Shown here: positions 1 to 7,326 of the stretch, piece by piece
Layout of the letters: the number at the start of each line of letters is the position of its first letter
How positions within the stretch are numbered: the first letter of the stretch is position 1
NCBI GenBank assembly: GCA_023459275.1
Contig: JAEWVC010000026.1
Span: 1-17,404, forward strand
DNA: 17,404 bases
Direction: 5' to 3'
Source of the DNA: Bacillota bacterium
GTDB lineage: Bacteria > Bacillota > Clostridia > Christensenellales > Aristaeellaceae
Notes under the pieces: generated by a model
What the model was told of the DNA's origin: nothing
Database searches by the model: none
What the model saw: only the letters and a program-made list of their open reading frames with translations
Made by a program: the position numbers and the translations under genes

Positions 1-41
1 TACAGGCTCGCCGGCGCAATCAGGATATTCAGCTTGGCCAT
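1..41 (-). CDS. 5' end of an unidentified gene running off the left edge
   Basis: An ATG on the minus strand at 41-39 opens a frame that stays open to the window edge and gives MAKLNILIAPASL. An in-frame TGA lies 9 bases upstream of this ATG (minus strand), so the protein cannot start earlier. The ribosome binding site is weak (no clear AGGAGG). The hydrophobic strand followed by 'IAP' loosely resembles the first beta strand of Rossmann-like enzymes, and glycerate kinases begin similarly, but thirteen residues cannot settle a family. The call rests only on an open frame at the edge and may be wrong. Confidence 0.25.
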   Translation of the reverse strand, partial: MAKLNILIAPASL

Positions 42-176
42 CTGTTTTCAAACGCCATAGAGCGATTTGGCCCGGACCATCCCGTTGTTTCAAGACAGGT
101 AAGAGGCTCCTGCCGCATCGCTCCGGCCGCCTTATTTTACAATTCCTTATCCATGGTCCTGTCCATAAGCCGGTTT

Positions 177-1391
177 TTAGGTTAAGTGGAAAAGAAGCCC
201 GCCGTATAGGTTGAGAAGGATCCCAAGCAGCATCAGCGCGCCCGTGAAGAACCGTGATTTTGTGGGATGCCTGAGCGAAAGCAAAAACAGCGCCGGGCAC
301 AGGTCGATCAGATAGCGCGTGCCGAACTGCCATCCGCCGAAGGTGCGGTGCAAAAGCAGCAGGAAAAAATGCAGGGCAAGGCAGGTAGCCAGCATCCAGT
401 CCAGGGCTCTCAGCCGCCGCTTCACAAGCCCGCGGACAGCGGCCCAGGCAGCCAGCAGGAACAGGGGATTCGTAAGATAGAACGCGCTGCCGGAAAATTC
501 GGGGAAGGTCAGCCGCCCACCCTCCACGGATGGCAGGCGGAGGACGTTTTTTACGTTTTGGGGCAGGTAGGAAAGGGAAAACTGGGTGCCGTACCGCTGG
601 AACTCCGGCAGGTACGTATGCCCAAACTCAAAGAAGGAATGAAAGCGGGCAAGGTTGTACAGCCCGTATCCCACACCGGTGAGCAGGGCCGGCACGCACA
701 GGGGCAGCAGGCGAAGGACGGACCGCAGGGGGGCAGCTCCCTTCTGCCTCTTTAATCGGCGGTAGGCCATCCACAGCGCCGGAATGGCATATACCGCCTG
801 GAAGGGGCGGCAGCCCACGGAAAGGGCCAATGCGAACAGCCCCATACTCAGCGAAAATCCGGAAGAATTAAGCAGCAGCCGGAAAGCGCAAAGCGTTAGA
901 AGAAAGGCCAGCGCCTGGGCCTGGTACCATACGCCCCCGTACCAGCACAAATTTAAAAGGTTGCAGCCGGCCACCAGGAAAACGGCCCAGACAGCGGCGG
1001 CACCGTCCGTTTTTCCCAGGCGGCGGCACAGGGAGTATCCCACCAGAAAGCTTGACAGAAAATAGAATAGGTCTACGATACGGTTGGGGGTATTTTCTCC
1101 ATAGAAAAAACTGAGCGCCCAAAGGGGCAGCGTGGGCACGGGAGGAAAGCTGACGTAATACGCCCCTTCGTATACGGCCAGTTCCAAAGCGGGAACGTCT
1201 TGGGGAAGGTGCAAAAGCCCCGACCGCCAGGCCAGCGCCTGCAGGGTATAGGAATCCTGGGCATCGTGGCTTAGGGGGTCAATCCCCAGGGCCATCAGGC
1301 AGGCGAGCCACAGAAGCAGGAGGCCCACAAGGCCCAGCAGCATGTACCGCCGCTTTTCAACAGGCCTTAAGAAGGATGTTTCCCTATGCAT
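177..1391 (-). CDS. Polytopic membrane protein, GT-C-type glycosyltransferase-like
   Basis: This is a 404-residue integral membrane protein with about nine or ten hydrophobic segments, the first at residues 16-36 after a basic N-terminus (KRRY). The first extracytoplasmic loop is rich in acidic and polar residues (SHDAQDSY) and is followed by YYVSFPPVPTLPLWALS. That arrangement, an acidic loop after TM1 and then a Y-FPP-P motif entering TM2, is typical of GT-C glycosyltransferases of the ArnT/PMT type. These move sugars from polyprenyl-phosphate donors on the outer face of the membrane. The length is short for the superfamily (usually 450-600). The ATG is preceded by GGAGGAG, and the gene ends in TAA. 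It is divergent from the VanZ-like gene 85 bases away. The donor, acceptor and product cannot be read from the sequence. The fold-level call is moderate; a plain hypothetical membrane protein is the alternative. Confidence 0.7.
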   Translation of the reverse strand: MHRETSFLRPVEKRRYMLLGLVGLLLLWLACLMALGIDPLSHDAQDSYTLQALAWRSGLLHLPQDVPALELAVYEGAYYVSFPPVPTLPLWALSFFYGENTPNRIVDLFYFLSSFLVGYSLCRRLGKTDGAAAVWAVFLVAGCNLLNLCWYGGVWYQAQALAFLLTLCAFRLLLNSSGFSLSMGLFALALSVGCRPFQAVYAIPALWMAYRRLKRQKGAAPLRSVLRLLPLCVPALLTGVGYGLYNLARFHSFFEFGHTYLPEFQRYGTQFSLSYLPQNVKNVLRLPSVEGGRLTFPEFSGSAFYLTNPLFLLAAWAAVRGLVKRRLRALDWMLATCLALHFFLLLLHRTFGGWQFGTRYLIDLCPALFLLSLRHPTKSRFFTGALMLLGILLNLYGGLLFHLT

Positions 1392-1476
1392 ATCGCTCCT
1401 CCTTCACGTCCGGCAGGCTTTGTGTCCGCCGGATCGTTTGGTAGCTATATGGCAGATGGATGAAAGGATGTAACAG

Positions 1477-1878
1477 ATGAAAGCGTTTTTGTATTTCATC
1501 GTGGATCTGGTGGCGAAAGCCCATGATTTCCTGCTGCATATCAACGACAGCTTTGAGCTGTACCTAAGCGATAAACAGCTTCATTTTCTTGTGATGGGTA
1601 TCCTGGGCTTCCTGCTTTTTTTGCTGACGCGCTTTGTGTTCTCAAGGCTCCGCCCAAATGCCGTGGCTTGGGTGTATACCCTCACCGTGATGGGCGCGCT
1701 GGCCTTTGCCGTTGAGATCGGCCAGGGGGTGACCCATACCGGCAACATGGAGCTTGCGGACATCGCCATGGGCCTCTGGGGCGTTCTGGCCTTTGGGGCC
1801 GCGTATACCTTGATCCATTATATCACCAAGGCAGCGCGCCGGAAAAAGAGCGTCAAAGGAGGCCGGAAAGGGGAGTAG
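1477..1878 (+). CDS. VanZ-like family membrane protein
   Basis: This 133-residue protein has about four hydrophobic segments (near residues 3-12, 36-55, 64-82 and 97-114) and a basic tail ending KGGRKGE. It shows the spaced polar residues of the VanZ-like family: DKQLHF at 32-37, EIGQ at 80-83 near the end of TM3, and an Asp at 95 (LADIAMG) entering TM4. VanZ itself gives low-level teicoplanin resistance by an unclear mechanism, but most short homologues in Clostridia have no known role, so resistance should not be assumed. AAAGG lies about 9 bases before the ATG. The last 26 bases overlap the 3' end of the convergent radical SAM gene. The divergent neighbour is a GT-C-like protein, so a shared cell-envelope role is possible but is only inference. 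Confidence 0.75.
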   Translation: MKAFLYFIVDLVAKAHDFLLHINDSFELYLSDKQLHFLVMGILGFLLFLLTRFVFSRLRPNAVAWVYTLTVMGALAFAVEIGQGVTHTGNMELADIAMGLWGVLAFGAAYTLIHYITKAARRKKSVKGGRKGE

Positions 1879-3529
1879 CCCCGCCCGCATACCGCCCCGT
1901 CGCCGGGCCGCACCGGGTATAGTCCGCCCAGTGCAGGATTTCACCGCCGGCATAGGTGATCACCGCATTCAGCTTCGTTCCCGGCGGATACTTTGGCCGC
2001 AGCGCGGCAAGGGCCTGTTTCAGCCGCGGGTCAGCCACCGTAAGACACCCGGGCAACCGGCCCCCGCTCTCACTGAACAGGAAGTCCAGGGCCATGGCGT
2101 CCCTGAGCGCCGCCCGGTCCACGCCGGACAGCGCGGCAAGGAAGGCATAGGCCAGCTCCGCCAGCCGGTCCAGGGAGAGGCCTCCCGGCTCGCCGGCCAT
2201 CAGGCCGCCCAGCCGGCAGAACAGCCGGAAGGGATCAAGGCCGCTGCTCTTCAGAACCAGGTCAAGAGTCAAAAGGAACCGGCCGCTGTTGTAAAACCGG
2301 TCCACCGCCACCTCGCACCGCTTCAAAAGGCCGATATCTTTATAGGAAAGCCATCTGGTTTGCAAAATTTCATAAGGCGGTTCCGGGCTGTGGAGAAGGC
2401 CGTATTCCTCCCGCTGTGCGTGAAGGCGGCTGCCGGGCAGAACCTTCAAAAAGCCCAGTTGCAGCATGTGGGCTCCCAAAGCGTATGCCCGGTTGAAGGA
2501 CCCGGAAAAGGTGTCCAAATCCTCATAGGGAAGCCCGGCGATCAGGTCCACGTGCAGGTGGATGTTTTTTGCGGACAGCAGCGCCCGGATATTCCTTTCC
2601 AGCCTGTCCAGGTCCGTTTTTCTCCGGCATGCCTCCAGGGTTTTTTCATGGAAGCTCTGGATCCCGGCTTCCATCTGAAAAAGGCCGGGCGGCGCTTTTT
2701 GCAAAAGCTTGAGCGTTTTTTCGTCAAACAGGTCGGCGGCCACCTCAAAATGGAAGCATATGTCCTGAAGCATGCCCTCCCGGCGCTTCCCTGACAAATA
2801 ACGGAACAGCGCATACGCCCGTTCCCTGCGGCAGTTGAAGGTGCGGTCGGTAAGCTTCACCGTCTTCGCGCCGGAGGATGCGGCCTTCATCAGTTCCCTT
2901 CTGGCCCTGTCAAGGGGCAGGCACCATACGTCCTCCCCTTCCCCCGACAGGCAGAAGGAGCAGCTAAACGGGCAGCCCCTGGCCGTCTCCACATAGGCGA
3001 TGCGGCCGTCCACGCTGCGCAGGCACTCCCTTGTGTAAGGAGAGGGCGGGGGAAGGGGCAGAGCCGCGGGTGGGTTCGTATGCAGTGTTCCCCCCTGGCG
3101 GAAGGTCAAACCAGGAATGTCTGAAAGATCCTCCTTGGCAGCCAGGCGTTTGACGAGCTCCGCGAAGGCGTACTCTCCGGGCCCTGTGATCACATAGTCC
3201 GTTTGGGGGATTTCCGAAAAAATCTCCCCGGGGCGGCTGCCCGCCTCCGGCCCGCCCAGCACGATAACCGTTTCCGGCGACAGAAGCCGCAGGCAGGCGG
3301 CCAGGGAGCGCACCATCCGTATATTCCAGATATAGCAGGAAAATCCGGCGATTTGGGGCTTCGTATCCATCAGCGCCTCAAGGGCCCGGTCATGGGGCTG
3401 GTTGATATTCAGCTCCAGCACCCGGAAAGCGCCTTTCACACCGTATTGCGTTAGCCCCGCCTTCAGGCACCAGGGGGCCAGGCTTTGATGAATATACCTG
3501 GCGGCGATCCCCACCAGCGTGACGCGCAT
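1853..3529 (-). CDS. B12-binding domain radical SAM protein (DUF4080 type)
   Basis: This predicted cytoplasmic iron-sulfur enzyme has 558 residues. The N-terminal third (about 1-150) has the Rossmann-like cobalamin-binding fold pattern: MRVTLVGIAARYIH, IAGFSCYIWN and VIVLGGPEAG. It lacks an obvious DxHxxG, so base-off histidine ligation is not evident. The radical SAM core follows, with CPFSCSFC giving cluster cysteines 186, 190 and 193, then an EAGIQSF segment and a LIAGLPYED strand typical of B12-radical SAM proteins. The C-terminal region (about 370-558) matches what I know as DUF4080. The longest frame opens at 3556, but that ATG overlaps the -10 box TACAAT (3555-3560) and would lie upstream of the transcript. 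AGGGAG sits 8 bases before the ATG at 3529, so I start there. The substrate is unknown; methylation or ring rearrangement is possible for the class. Confidence 0.88.
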   Translation of the reverse strand: MRVTLVGIAARYIHQSLAPWCLKAGLTQYGVKGAFRVLELNINQPHDRALEALMDTKPQIAGFSCYIWNIRMVRSLAACLRLLSPETVIVLGGPEAGSRPGEIFSEIPQTDYVITGPGEYAFAELVKRLAAKEDLSDIPGLTFRQGGTLHTNPPAALPLPPPSPYTRECLRSVDGRIAYVETARGCPFSCSFCLSGEGEDVWCLPLDRARRELMKAASSGAKTVKLTDRTFNCRRERAYALFRYLSGKRREGMLQDICFHFEVAADLFDEKTLKLLQKAPPGLFQMEAGIQSFHEKTLEACRRKTDLDRLERNIRALLSAKNIHLHVDLIAGLPYEDLDTFSGSFNRAYALGAHMLQLGFLKVLPGSRLHAQREEYGLLHSPEPPYEILQTRWLSYKDIGLLKRCEVAVDRFYNSGRFLLTLDLVLKSSGLDPFRLFCRLGGLMAGEPGGLSLDRLAELAYAFLAALSGVDRAALRDAMALDFLFSESGGRLPGCLTVADPRLKQALAALRPKYPPGTKLNAVITYAGGEILHWADYTRCGPATGRYAGGATPLSGLL

Positions 3530-3554
3530 GCGCACCGCTCCCTTCATGCTGCCC

Positions 3555-3584
3555 ATTGTATCATGGCCTGCCGAATAATTGCAA
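3555..3584 (-). promoter_or_regulatory. Sigma-A promoter of the radical SAM gene (extended -10)
   Basis: On the minus strand TTGCAA (3584-3579) is followed, after 18 bases, by TACAAT (3560-3555). A TG one base upstream of the -10 makes it an extended -10. The predicted start is near 3548, about 19 bases before the chosen ATG at 3529. Confidence 0.7.
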
Positions 3585-3613
3585 TTGCACGGGAGCGCCT
3601 CCTACGGTATAAT
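3585..3613 (+). promoter_or_regulatory. Sigma-A promoter of the 3885-8703 operon
   Basis: TTGCAC at 3585-3590, a 17-base spacer, and a perfect TATAAT at 3608-3613. The predicted start is about 3620. The -35 box directly abuts the -35 box of the leftward promoter, within the 10-bp palindrome TGCAATTGCA (3580-3589), so two polymerases are unlikely to occupy both at once. Confidence 0.8.
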
Positions 3614-3619
3614 ACAAGA

Positions 3620-3876
3620 ATGGGCAAATGTCCATACAGCCTGTCAAAAACCCTAAGGAGGTATCGGAGGGCCGAAGCCCTCTGATGGTAAATCGAAAAT
3701 CAGCGACATGTGCGGTGATTTTCGCCGGAGTTTCGAAGAAATTCCTACCTTGCCCGAGCAAACGGCCGTAAAATGGCATTGCCGTTTTGCAGTGCGGCGA
3801 GGGAAAACCTCGAAAAAGCGGCAACGCCACTTTTTCGATACACAGAATGGACAAGTGTCCATATCGCTTAAGGAGG
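3620..3876 (+). repeat. Hairpin-rich leader bracketed by direct repeats with palindromes
   Basis: The leader carries two diverged copies of one unit. ATGGGCAAATGTCCAT at 3620-3635 is followed by AAGGAGG at 3655-3661, and ATGGACAAGTGTCCAT at 3847-3862 is followed by AAGGAGG at 3870-3876. The second palindrome is perfect (7-bp arms, 2-base centre). Between them lie perfect hairpins: GAGGGC/GCCCTC with a CGAA loop (3667-3682), CGAAAATCA/TGATTTTCG (3694-3724), CGAGG/CCTCG (3798-3812), and CGAAAAAG/CTTTTTCG enclosing GGC-AAC-GCC (3811-3837). CCTACCTT at 3744-3751 could pair with either AAGGAGG. No convincing gene lies here. It looks like a dispersed repeat inserted in the 5' UTR by duplication of the leader; a regulatory RNA role is possible but unproven. 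Confidence 0.6.
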
Positions 3877-3884
3877 AACAAATA

Positions 3885-4784
3885 ATGCGCGAAAAATCAG
3901 CCCGCCGGGCTGTTGGCGTGGGGGCGGCCTTTCGGGAAACGCTTTCACGGTTCAAGGGGCATTATTCCGACTGGGTGGCCGGCATGCTGATCCTGATGGT
4001 GGTACGCCTGGCGGCTTTGCTGCCTTTGCTGGTCTATCCGTTTTTGGAAAAAGGCAGCCAGTGGCGCTATGCGGCCCTTCTGACGCCGGTTTTGTATGTA
4101 TTGTTTGTGCTTCCCATGCGCTATTCCATGGGAGAGGCCATGCAGCAGGCGCTGGACGGCGGTTCTTTTTCCACGGTGCTGCTCATCAACCTGCGGGGGT
4201 ACTTCAAAAAGCAGGCCGCGCTTTTGAAGCAGGCCTGGCATCTGCTTCCCTGGGCGGTGCCGCTTCTTTTGGGGATCGGCGCGGGCTGGTATGCGCTCTA
4301 CGGCGTAAAGGACTTTACGGTGGCCATGCGCCTGGTAAGAAATCTGGGCAGGCTTCTGGGAGAAGATTATGGTTTCATGGAAGGCTCCGCGATGGTGGCG
4401 GGCTTCTATGGCCTCTTGTTCCTTGTGCTGCTGTACGGCGCGATGCGCAATGGAATGATCCGGTTTCTGTGGAACCGGAACGGCGGCTACGCCCCGGCCC
4501 GCAGGGAGATGCTCGCCCGTCTGAAGGGGCGCCGCGGGGGCCAGTTCCTGATCGCGGTTATACAAACGCTGCTGCTGCTGCCGGTGCTCCTTCCGGTGGG
4601 ATATATGGGCTACCGTCTGTTCCGCGATTTCAGCGAAACCCTTCGCCTGGACATCGGCCAGTTGGCGGAACCGTGGATGCTTTGGGGCATCCTGGCAATT
4701 TTATTCCTGCTGTATTTGCCGCTGCTGCCCCTTCGCAAGGTGCTTCCGGCGGTTTTTATACGGCAGCCGGGGGATGGCAAGTAG
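3885..4784 (+). CDS. Hypothetical polytopic membrane protein
   Basis: I do not recognise a named family. The 299-residue product has a basic N-terminus (MREKSARRA) and about six hydrophobic segments (near 33-53, 63-78, 120-137, 171-187, 222-242 and 265-283). The loop between TM2 and TM3 is amphipathic and contains GGSFSTVLLINLRGYFKKQAALLKQAW; the loop after TM4 is strongly basic (ARLKGRRGG). The layout recalls the DUF975-like integral membrane proteins of Firmicutes, but no diagnostic motif confirms it. The frame is open from 3708, yet AAGGAGG lies 8 bases before the ATG at 3885, which decides the start. It is the first gene of a tightly packed run: one base separates its stop from the next start. 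Residues are well spread and codon use matches its neighbours. Confidence 0.75.
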   Translation: MREKSARRAVGVGAAFRETLSRFKGHYSDWVAGMLILMVVRLAALLPLLVYPFLEKGSQWRYAALLTPVLYVLFVLPMRYSMGEAMQQALDGGSFSTVLLINLRGYFKKQAALLKQAWHLLPWAVPLLLGIGAGWYALYGVKDFTVAMRLVRNLGRLLGEDYGFMEGSAMVAGFYGLLFLVLLYGAMRNGMIRFLWNRNGGYAPARREMLARLKGRRGGQFLIAVIQTLLLLPVLLPVGYMGYRLFRDFSETLRLDIGQLAEPWMLWGILAILFLLYLPLLPLRKVLPAVFIRQPGDGK

Positions 4785-4785
4785 C

Positions 4786-5526
4786 ATGGAACGGCTGGAC
4801 AAGCTCCTTGCCCGGCAGGGATTGGGGTCCAGGAGCCAGGTAAAAGCCTGGATTCTGGATGGCCGCGTGACGGTGGACGGGGAACCCTGCCGTGACACCG
4901 GCGCGAAGGTGGACCCCGTTGCGCGCCGGGTGGCGCTGGACGGAAAAGAAGTGGCGCTACCTGCGTTCCGCTACGGGATGCTGAACAAACCCACCGGCGT
5001 GCTCACCGCGGCATCGGACCGTAAGGCGAAAACCGTTGCCGACCTGCTCCCGCCTCCCTGCAAGGCCATGGGTATGATGCCTGTGGGAAGGCTGGACAAG
5101 GATGCCCGGGGCCTGCTGCTATTTACCACCGATGGGCCGATGGCCCACTTTCTTTTATCCCCCAGGCGCCATGTGGCCAAGGAATACCAGGTTCTGGTGG
5201 ATGGCCCGCTTGATGAGGCGGATGTGCGTGCCTTCGCGGCCGGGATGGTCTTTTCCGATTTTACCGCCCAGCCGGCAAAGCTGCAGATCATTTCGTCGGG
5301 CCCCGGGGAATCCCAGGCCCTGGTGACGGTGAAAGAGGGCAAATTCCATCAGGTCAAGCGCATGTTTTTGCAGCGGGGCCGGACCGTAACGGACTTGAAG
5401 CGCATCTCCTTCGGCAGCCTGCGCCTTCCCGACAGCCTTGCGGAAGGCGGGTTCCGGGAGCTTGACCCGGCGGAGGTGGAAGCCCTCAAACGGGACGCGC
5501 TGGGAGGGGGTACCGGCGATGGCTGA
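4786..5526 (+). CDS. rsuA: RsuA/RluB-family rRNA pseudouridine synthase
   Basis: This 246-residue cytoplasmic enzyme isomerises uridine to pseudouridine in ribosomal RNA. An S4 RNA-binding domain occupies about residues 1-60 (MERLDKLLARQGLGSRSQ, GRVTVDGE). The catalytic domain follows, with YGMLNKPTG, the signature GRLDKDARGLLLFT containing catalytic Asp104, and the late motif GKFHQVKRMF. The proportions and the YxMLNKP opening are closest to RsuA, which in E. coli makes Psi516 of 16S rRNA. RluB and RluE/F share the fold, so the exact target is inference. An upstream in-frame ATG at 4774 has almost no room for a Shine-Dalgarno, whereas the ATG at 4786 follows GGGGGATGG, so I start there. Its stop overlaps the next gene's start by 8 bases, implying translational coupling to another rRNA-modification gene. 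Confidence 0.9.
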   Translation: MERLDKLLARQGLGSRSQVKAWILDGRVTVDGEPCRDTGAKVDPVARRVALDGKEVALPAFRYGMLNKPTGVLTAASDRKAKTVADLLPPPCKAMGMMPVGRLDKDARGLLLFTTDGPMAHFLLSPRRHVAKEYQVLVDGPLDEADVRAFAAGMVFSDFTAQPAKLQIISSGPGESQALVTVKEGKFHQVKRMFLQRGRTVTDLKRISFGSLRLPDSLAEGGFRELDPAEVEALKRDALGGGTGDG

Positions 5527-6115
5527 CCATTATTTTTCGCAGGCACCGGCAAGCGCCCACCGCCCCGGCCGGTGCGAATTTCTGTTCCGAGGCCATGCCC
5601 TGGCCTTTGAAACGGACGCCGGCGTCTTTTCCCGGGATGGGGTGGACAAGGGAACCGCGCTGCTGCTCTCCGCGCTGCCGCCCCTGTCCGGGCCCGTGCT
5701 GGACCTGGGTTGCGGCTGGGGAGCGGTGGGGATCGCCGTTAAGAAGGCGTATCCGCAGGCCCTGGTCACCATGGCGGATATCAACCAGCGGGCGGTGGAG
5801 CTGAGCCGGAAGAACGCCGCGGCGAACGGTGCCCCTGTGCGGGTTGTGCAAAGCGACGGTTTTGCGGCGCTTGCGGGGGAGAGCTTCTCCTTCATCCTTT
5901 CCAATCCCCCCATCCGGGCCGGCAAGCAGGTGCTCTACGGGCTGTTTCAAAGCGCCGCTATCCACCTTATCCCCGGCGGCCGCCTATATATTGTCATACG
6001 CAAGCAGCAGGGAGCGCCTTCCGCCATCGCGTTCCTTGAGACCGTGTATGACAAGGTGCAGGTGGTGGAAAAGGGGGGCGGGTTCTGGGTCATCCGGTCG
6101 GATACGGCGATTTAA
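5519..6115 (+). CDS. RsmC-like class I methyltransferase (YbxB type)
   Basis: This 198-residue SAM-dependent methyltransferase of the COG2813 type shows motif I LDLGCGWGAVG (about 60-70), an acidic motif II residue in MADINQRAVELS, and the catalytic tetrapeptide NPPI at 129-132 within SNPPIRAGK. NPPI/F marks methylation of an exocyclic base amino group. RsmC methylates G1207 of 16S rRNA. Gram-positive homologues such as Bacillus YbxB are only the C-terminal half of RsmC, and this length matches that short form. The N-terminus (MADHYFSQAPAS) and a FETDAGVFSRDGVDKGT segment also fit. GGGAGGGGG stands 6 bases before the ATG. The frame is open upstream from 5438 but overlaps the pseudouridine synthase there. 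Adjacency to an RsuA-like enzyme supports a joint rRNA maturation role. Confidence 0.87.
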   Translation: MADHYFSQAPASAHRPGRCEFLFRGHALAFETDAGVFSRDGVDKGTALLLSALPPLSGPVLDLGCGWGAVGIAVKKAYPQALVTMADINQRAVELSRKNAAANGAPVRVVQSDGFAALAGESFSFILSNPPIRAGKQVLYGLFQSAAIHLIPGGRLYIVIRKQQGAPSAIAFLETVYDKVQVVEKGGGFWVIRSDTAI

Positions 6116-6136
6116 TCACAAAGGAGGTCGGTACCA

Positions 6137-7324
6137 TTGGCTTTCCCCTTTGATTTTTTTGACAAAGGCATCGACAGAAGAGGTACCCACAGCGAGAAAT
6201 GGGATTTCAAATTGGAAGAGCCCACATCGGCGGACCTCTTGCCCATGTGGGTGGCGGACATGGATTTTGAAAGCCCTCCCGCCGTGAAGGAGGCCATCCT
6301 GAGCAGGGCCGTTCACGGCAACTACGGCTATACGGCCATCACGGAAAACGACGAGCAGGCCCTGCTTAATTACTGGCGGCGGCGCCACGGCCTGTCCCTT
6401 GAAACGGAGCAGATGCTCATGCTGCCCTGCGTTGTCACGGGGCTCAAGGCCTGTGTCCAGGCCTTCACCAATCCCGGGGACGGCGTTGTCGTCCAGCCGC
6501 CGGTCTACGGCCCCTTTTATTCCTCCATCACCTCCAATGACCGTGTGGTGGTGGAAAATCCCCTCGTTCGGGACGCGAACGGGCATTGGCACATGAACCT
6601 TGCGCAATTGGAGGAACAGCTTCAGGCAGGGGCAAAAATGCTGCTGCTGTGCAGCCCCCACAACCCTGTTTCCAGGGTGTGGACAAGGGAGGAATTGCTT
6701 TCGCTGTTCGCGCTTTTGCACAAGTACCACACCTACCTTGTGTGTGATGAGATCCATGCGGACTTTGTGTTTGCACCCAAGACGTTTGTGCCCGCCCTGA
6801 GCCTCACGGGAGACAACCCCAACGCCAAGGCGGTATCCCTGGCGGCAGCCAGCAAGACCTTCAATCTGGCGGGCCTGCAGCAGGCCGCGCTGTTTACCAG
6901 GCATGGGGAAATGATGGAGAAGCTCAGCCGCATCCTGTATTCCTGCGGCGTGAAAAGCGGCAACATCTTTGCCCTGGAGGCCACCCGCGCCGCCTACGAA
7001 ACGGGCGATGCGTGGCTGGACGGCCTTATCGCGTACCTTGACGCAGGCCGGAAAATCCTGCTTCGGGAGCTTGCCCAAAACCTGCCGAAAATCGGGGTTT
7101 CCCCCATCGAAGGCACGTTCCTGGCGTGGCTGGATGTGCGGGCGTACGGCCTGAGCAACGCGGAAGTCACAAAAAGGACCCACCGGGAAGGGCTGGTGCT
7201 GACGGACGGCGCGTTCTTTGGCAAGGAAGCCGGAGAAGGCTATATGCGCTTCAACTTTGGCTGTCCCCACAAAAACATCGCGGAGGGCGTCCTGCGCCTG
7301 AAGCGGGCACTGGAAGGAGAATGA
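6137..7324 (+). CDS. MalY/PatB-family PLP-dependent C-S beta-lyase
   Basis: A 395-residue fold-type I PLP enzyme. Family members cleave cystathionine and related cysteine S-conjugates to thiol, ammonia and pyruvate; some are annotated as aminotransferases. The N-terminal family signature LLPMWVADMDFESPP is clear, as are NYGYTA, the aromatic PPVYGPFYSS, the cofactor-binding SPHNPVSRVW (usually NPxG; here PVS), CDEIHADF for the pyridine nitrogen, and the Schiff-base lysine K240 in ASKTFNLAG. RFNFGCP near the C-terminus holds the carboxylate-binding Arg. The start is a TTG at 6137, 9 bases after a perfect AAGGAGG (6121-6127); no ATG or GTG competes. It lies 21 bases after the methyltransferase and is followed by a peptidase, suggesting sulfur amino-acid salvage. 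The physiological substrate is not determinable here. Confidence 0.92.
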   Translation: MAFPFDFFDKGIDRRGTHSEKWDFKLEEPTSADLLPMWVADMDFESPPAVKEAILSRAVHGNYGYTAITENDEQALLNYWRRRHGLSLETEQMLMLPCVVTGLKACVQAFTNPGDGVVVQPPVYGPFYSSITSNDRVVVENPLVRDANGHWHMNLAQLEEQLQAGAKMLLLCSPHNPVSRVWTREELLSLFALLHKYHTYLVCDEIHADFVFAPKTFVPALSLTGDNPNAKAVSLAAASKTFNLAGLQQAALFTRHGEMMEKLSRILYSCGVKSGNIFALEATRAAYETGDAWLDGLIAYLDAGRKILLRELAQNLPKIGVSPIEGTFLAWLDVRAYGLSNAEVTKRTHREGLVLTDGAFFGKEAGEGYMRFNFGCPHKNIAEGVLRLKRALEGE

Positions 7325-7326
7325 GC

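Noticed and set aside
146..169. Short imperfect palindrome (CTTAT...ATAAG) including ATGGTCCTGTCCAT, resembling the 3847-3862 palindrome
   Set aside because: Only part of the palindrome matches, and neither flank shares the AAGGAGG or hairpins; too weak to call another copy or a terminator.
1477..1878. VanZ-like gene as a glycopeptide resistance determinant
   Set aside because: No other van genes are present and short VanZ-like proteins are common in susceptible Clostridia; resistance is not supported.
1931..2794. 287-codon open frame on the plus strand
   Set aside because: It is antisense to the radical SAM gene, whose motifs are unmistakable. The frame is Gln/Gly/Pro-rich, lacks a ribosome binding site and shows no domain; it is a GC-driven shadow.
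3620..3685. 21-codon frame at the predicted transcription start, possible leaderless leader peptide
   Set aside because: The frame reads through the palindrome and AAGGAGG of the repeat and contains no run of a single regulatory amino acid. The coincidence of ATG and +1 is more likely chance.
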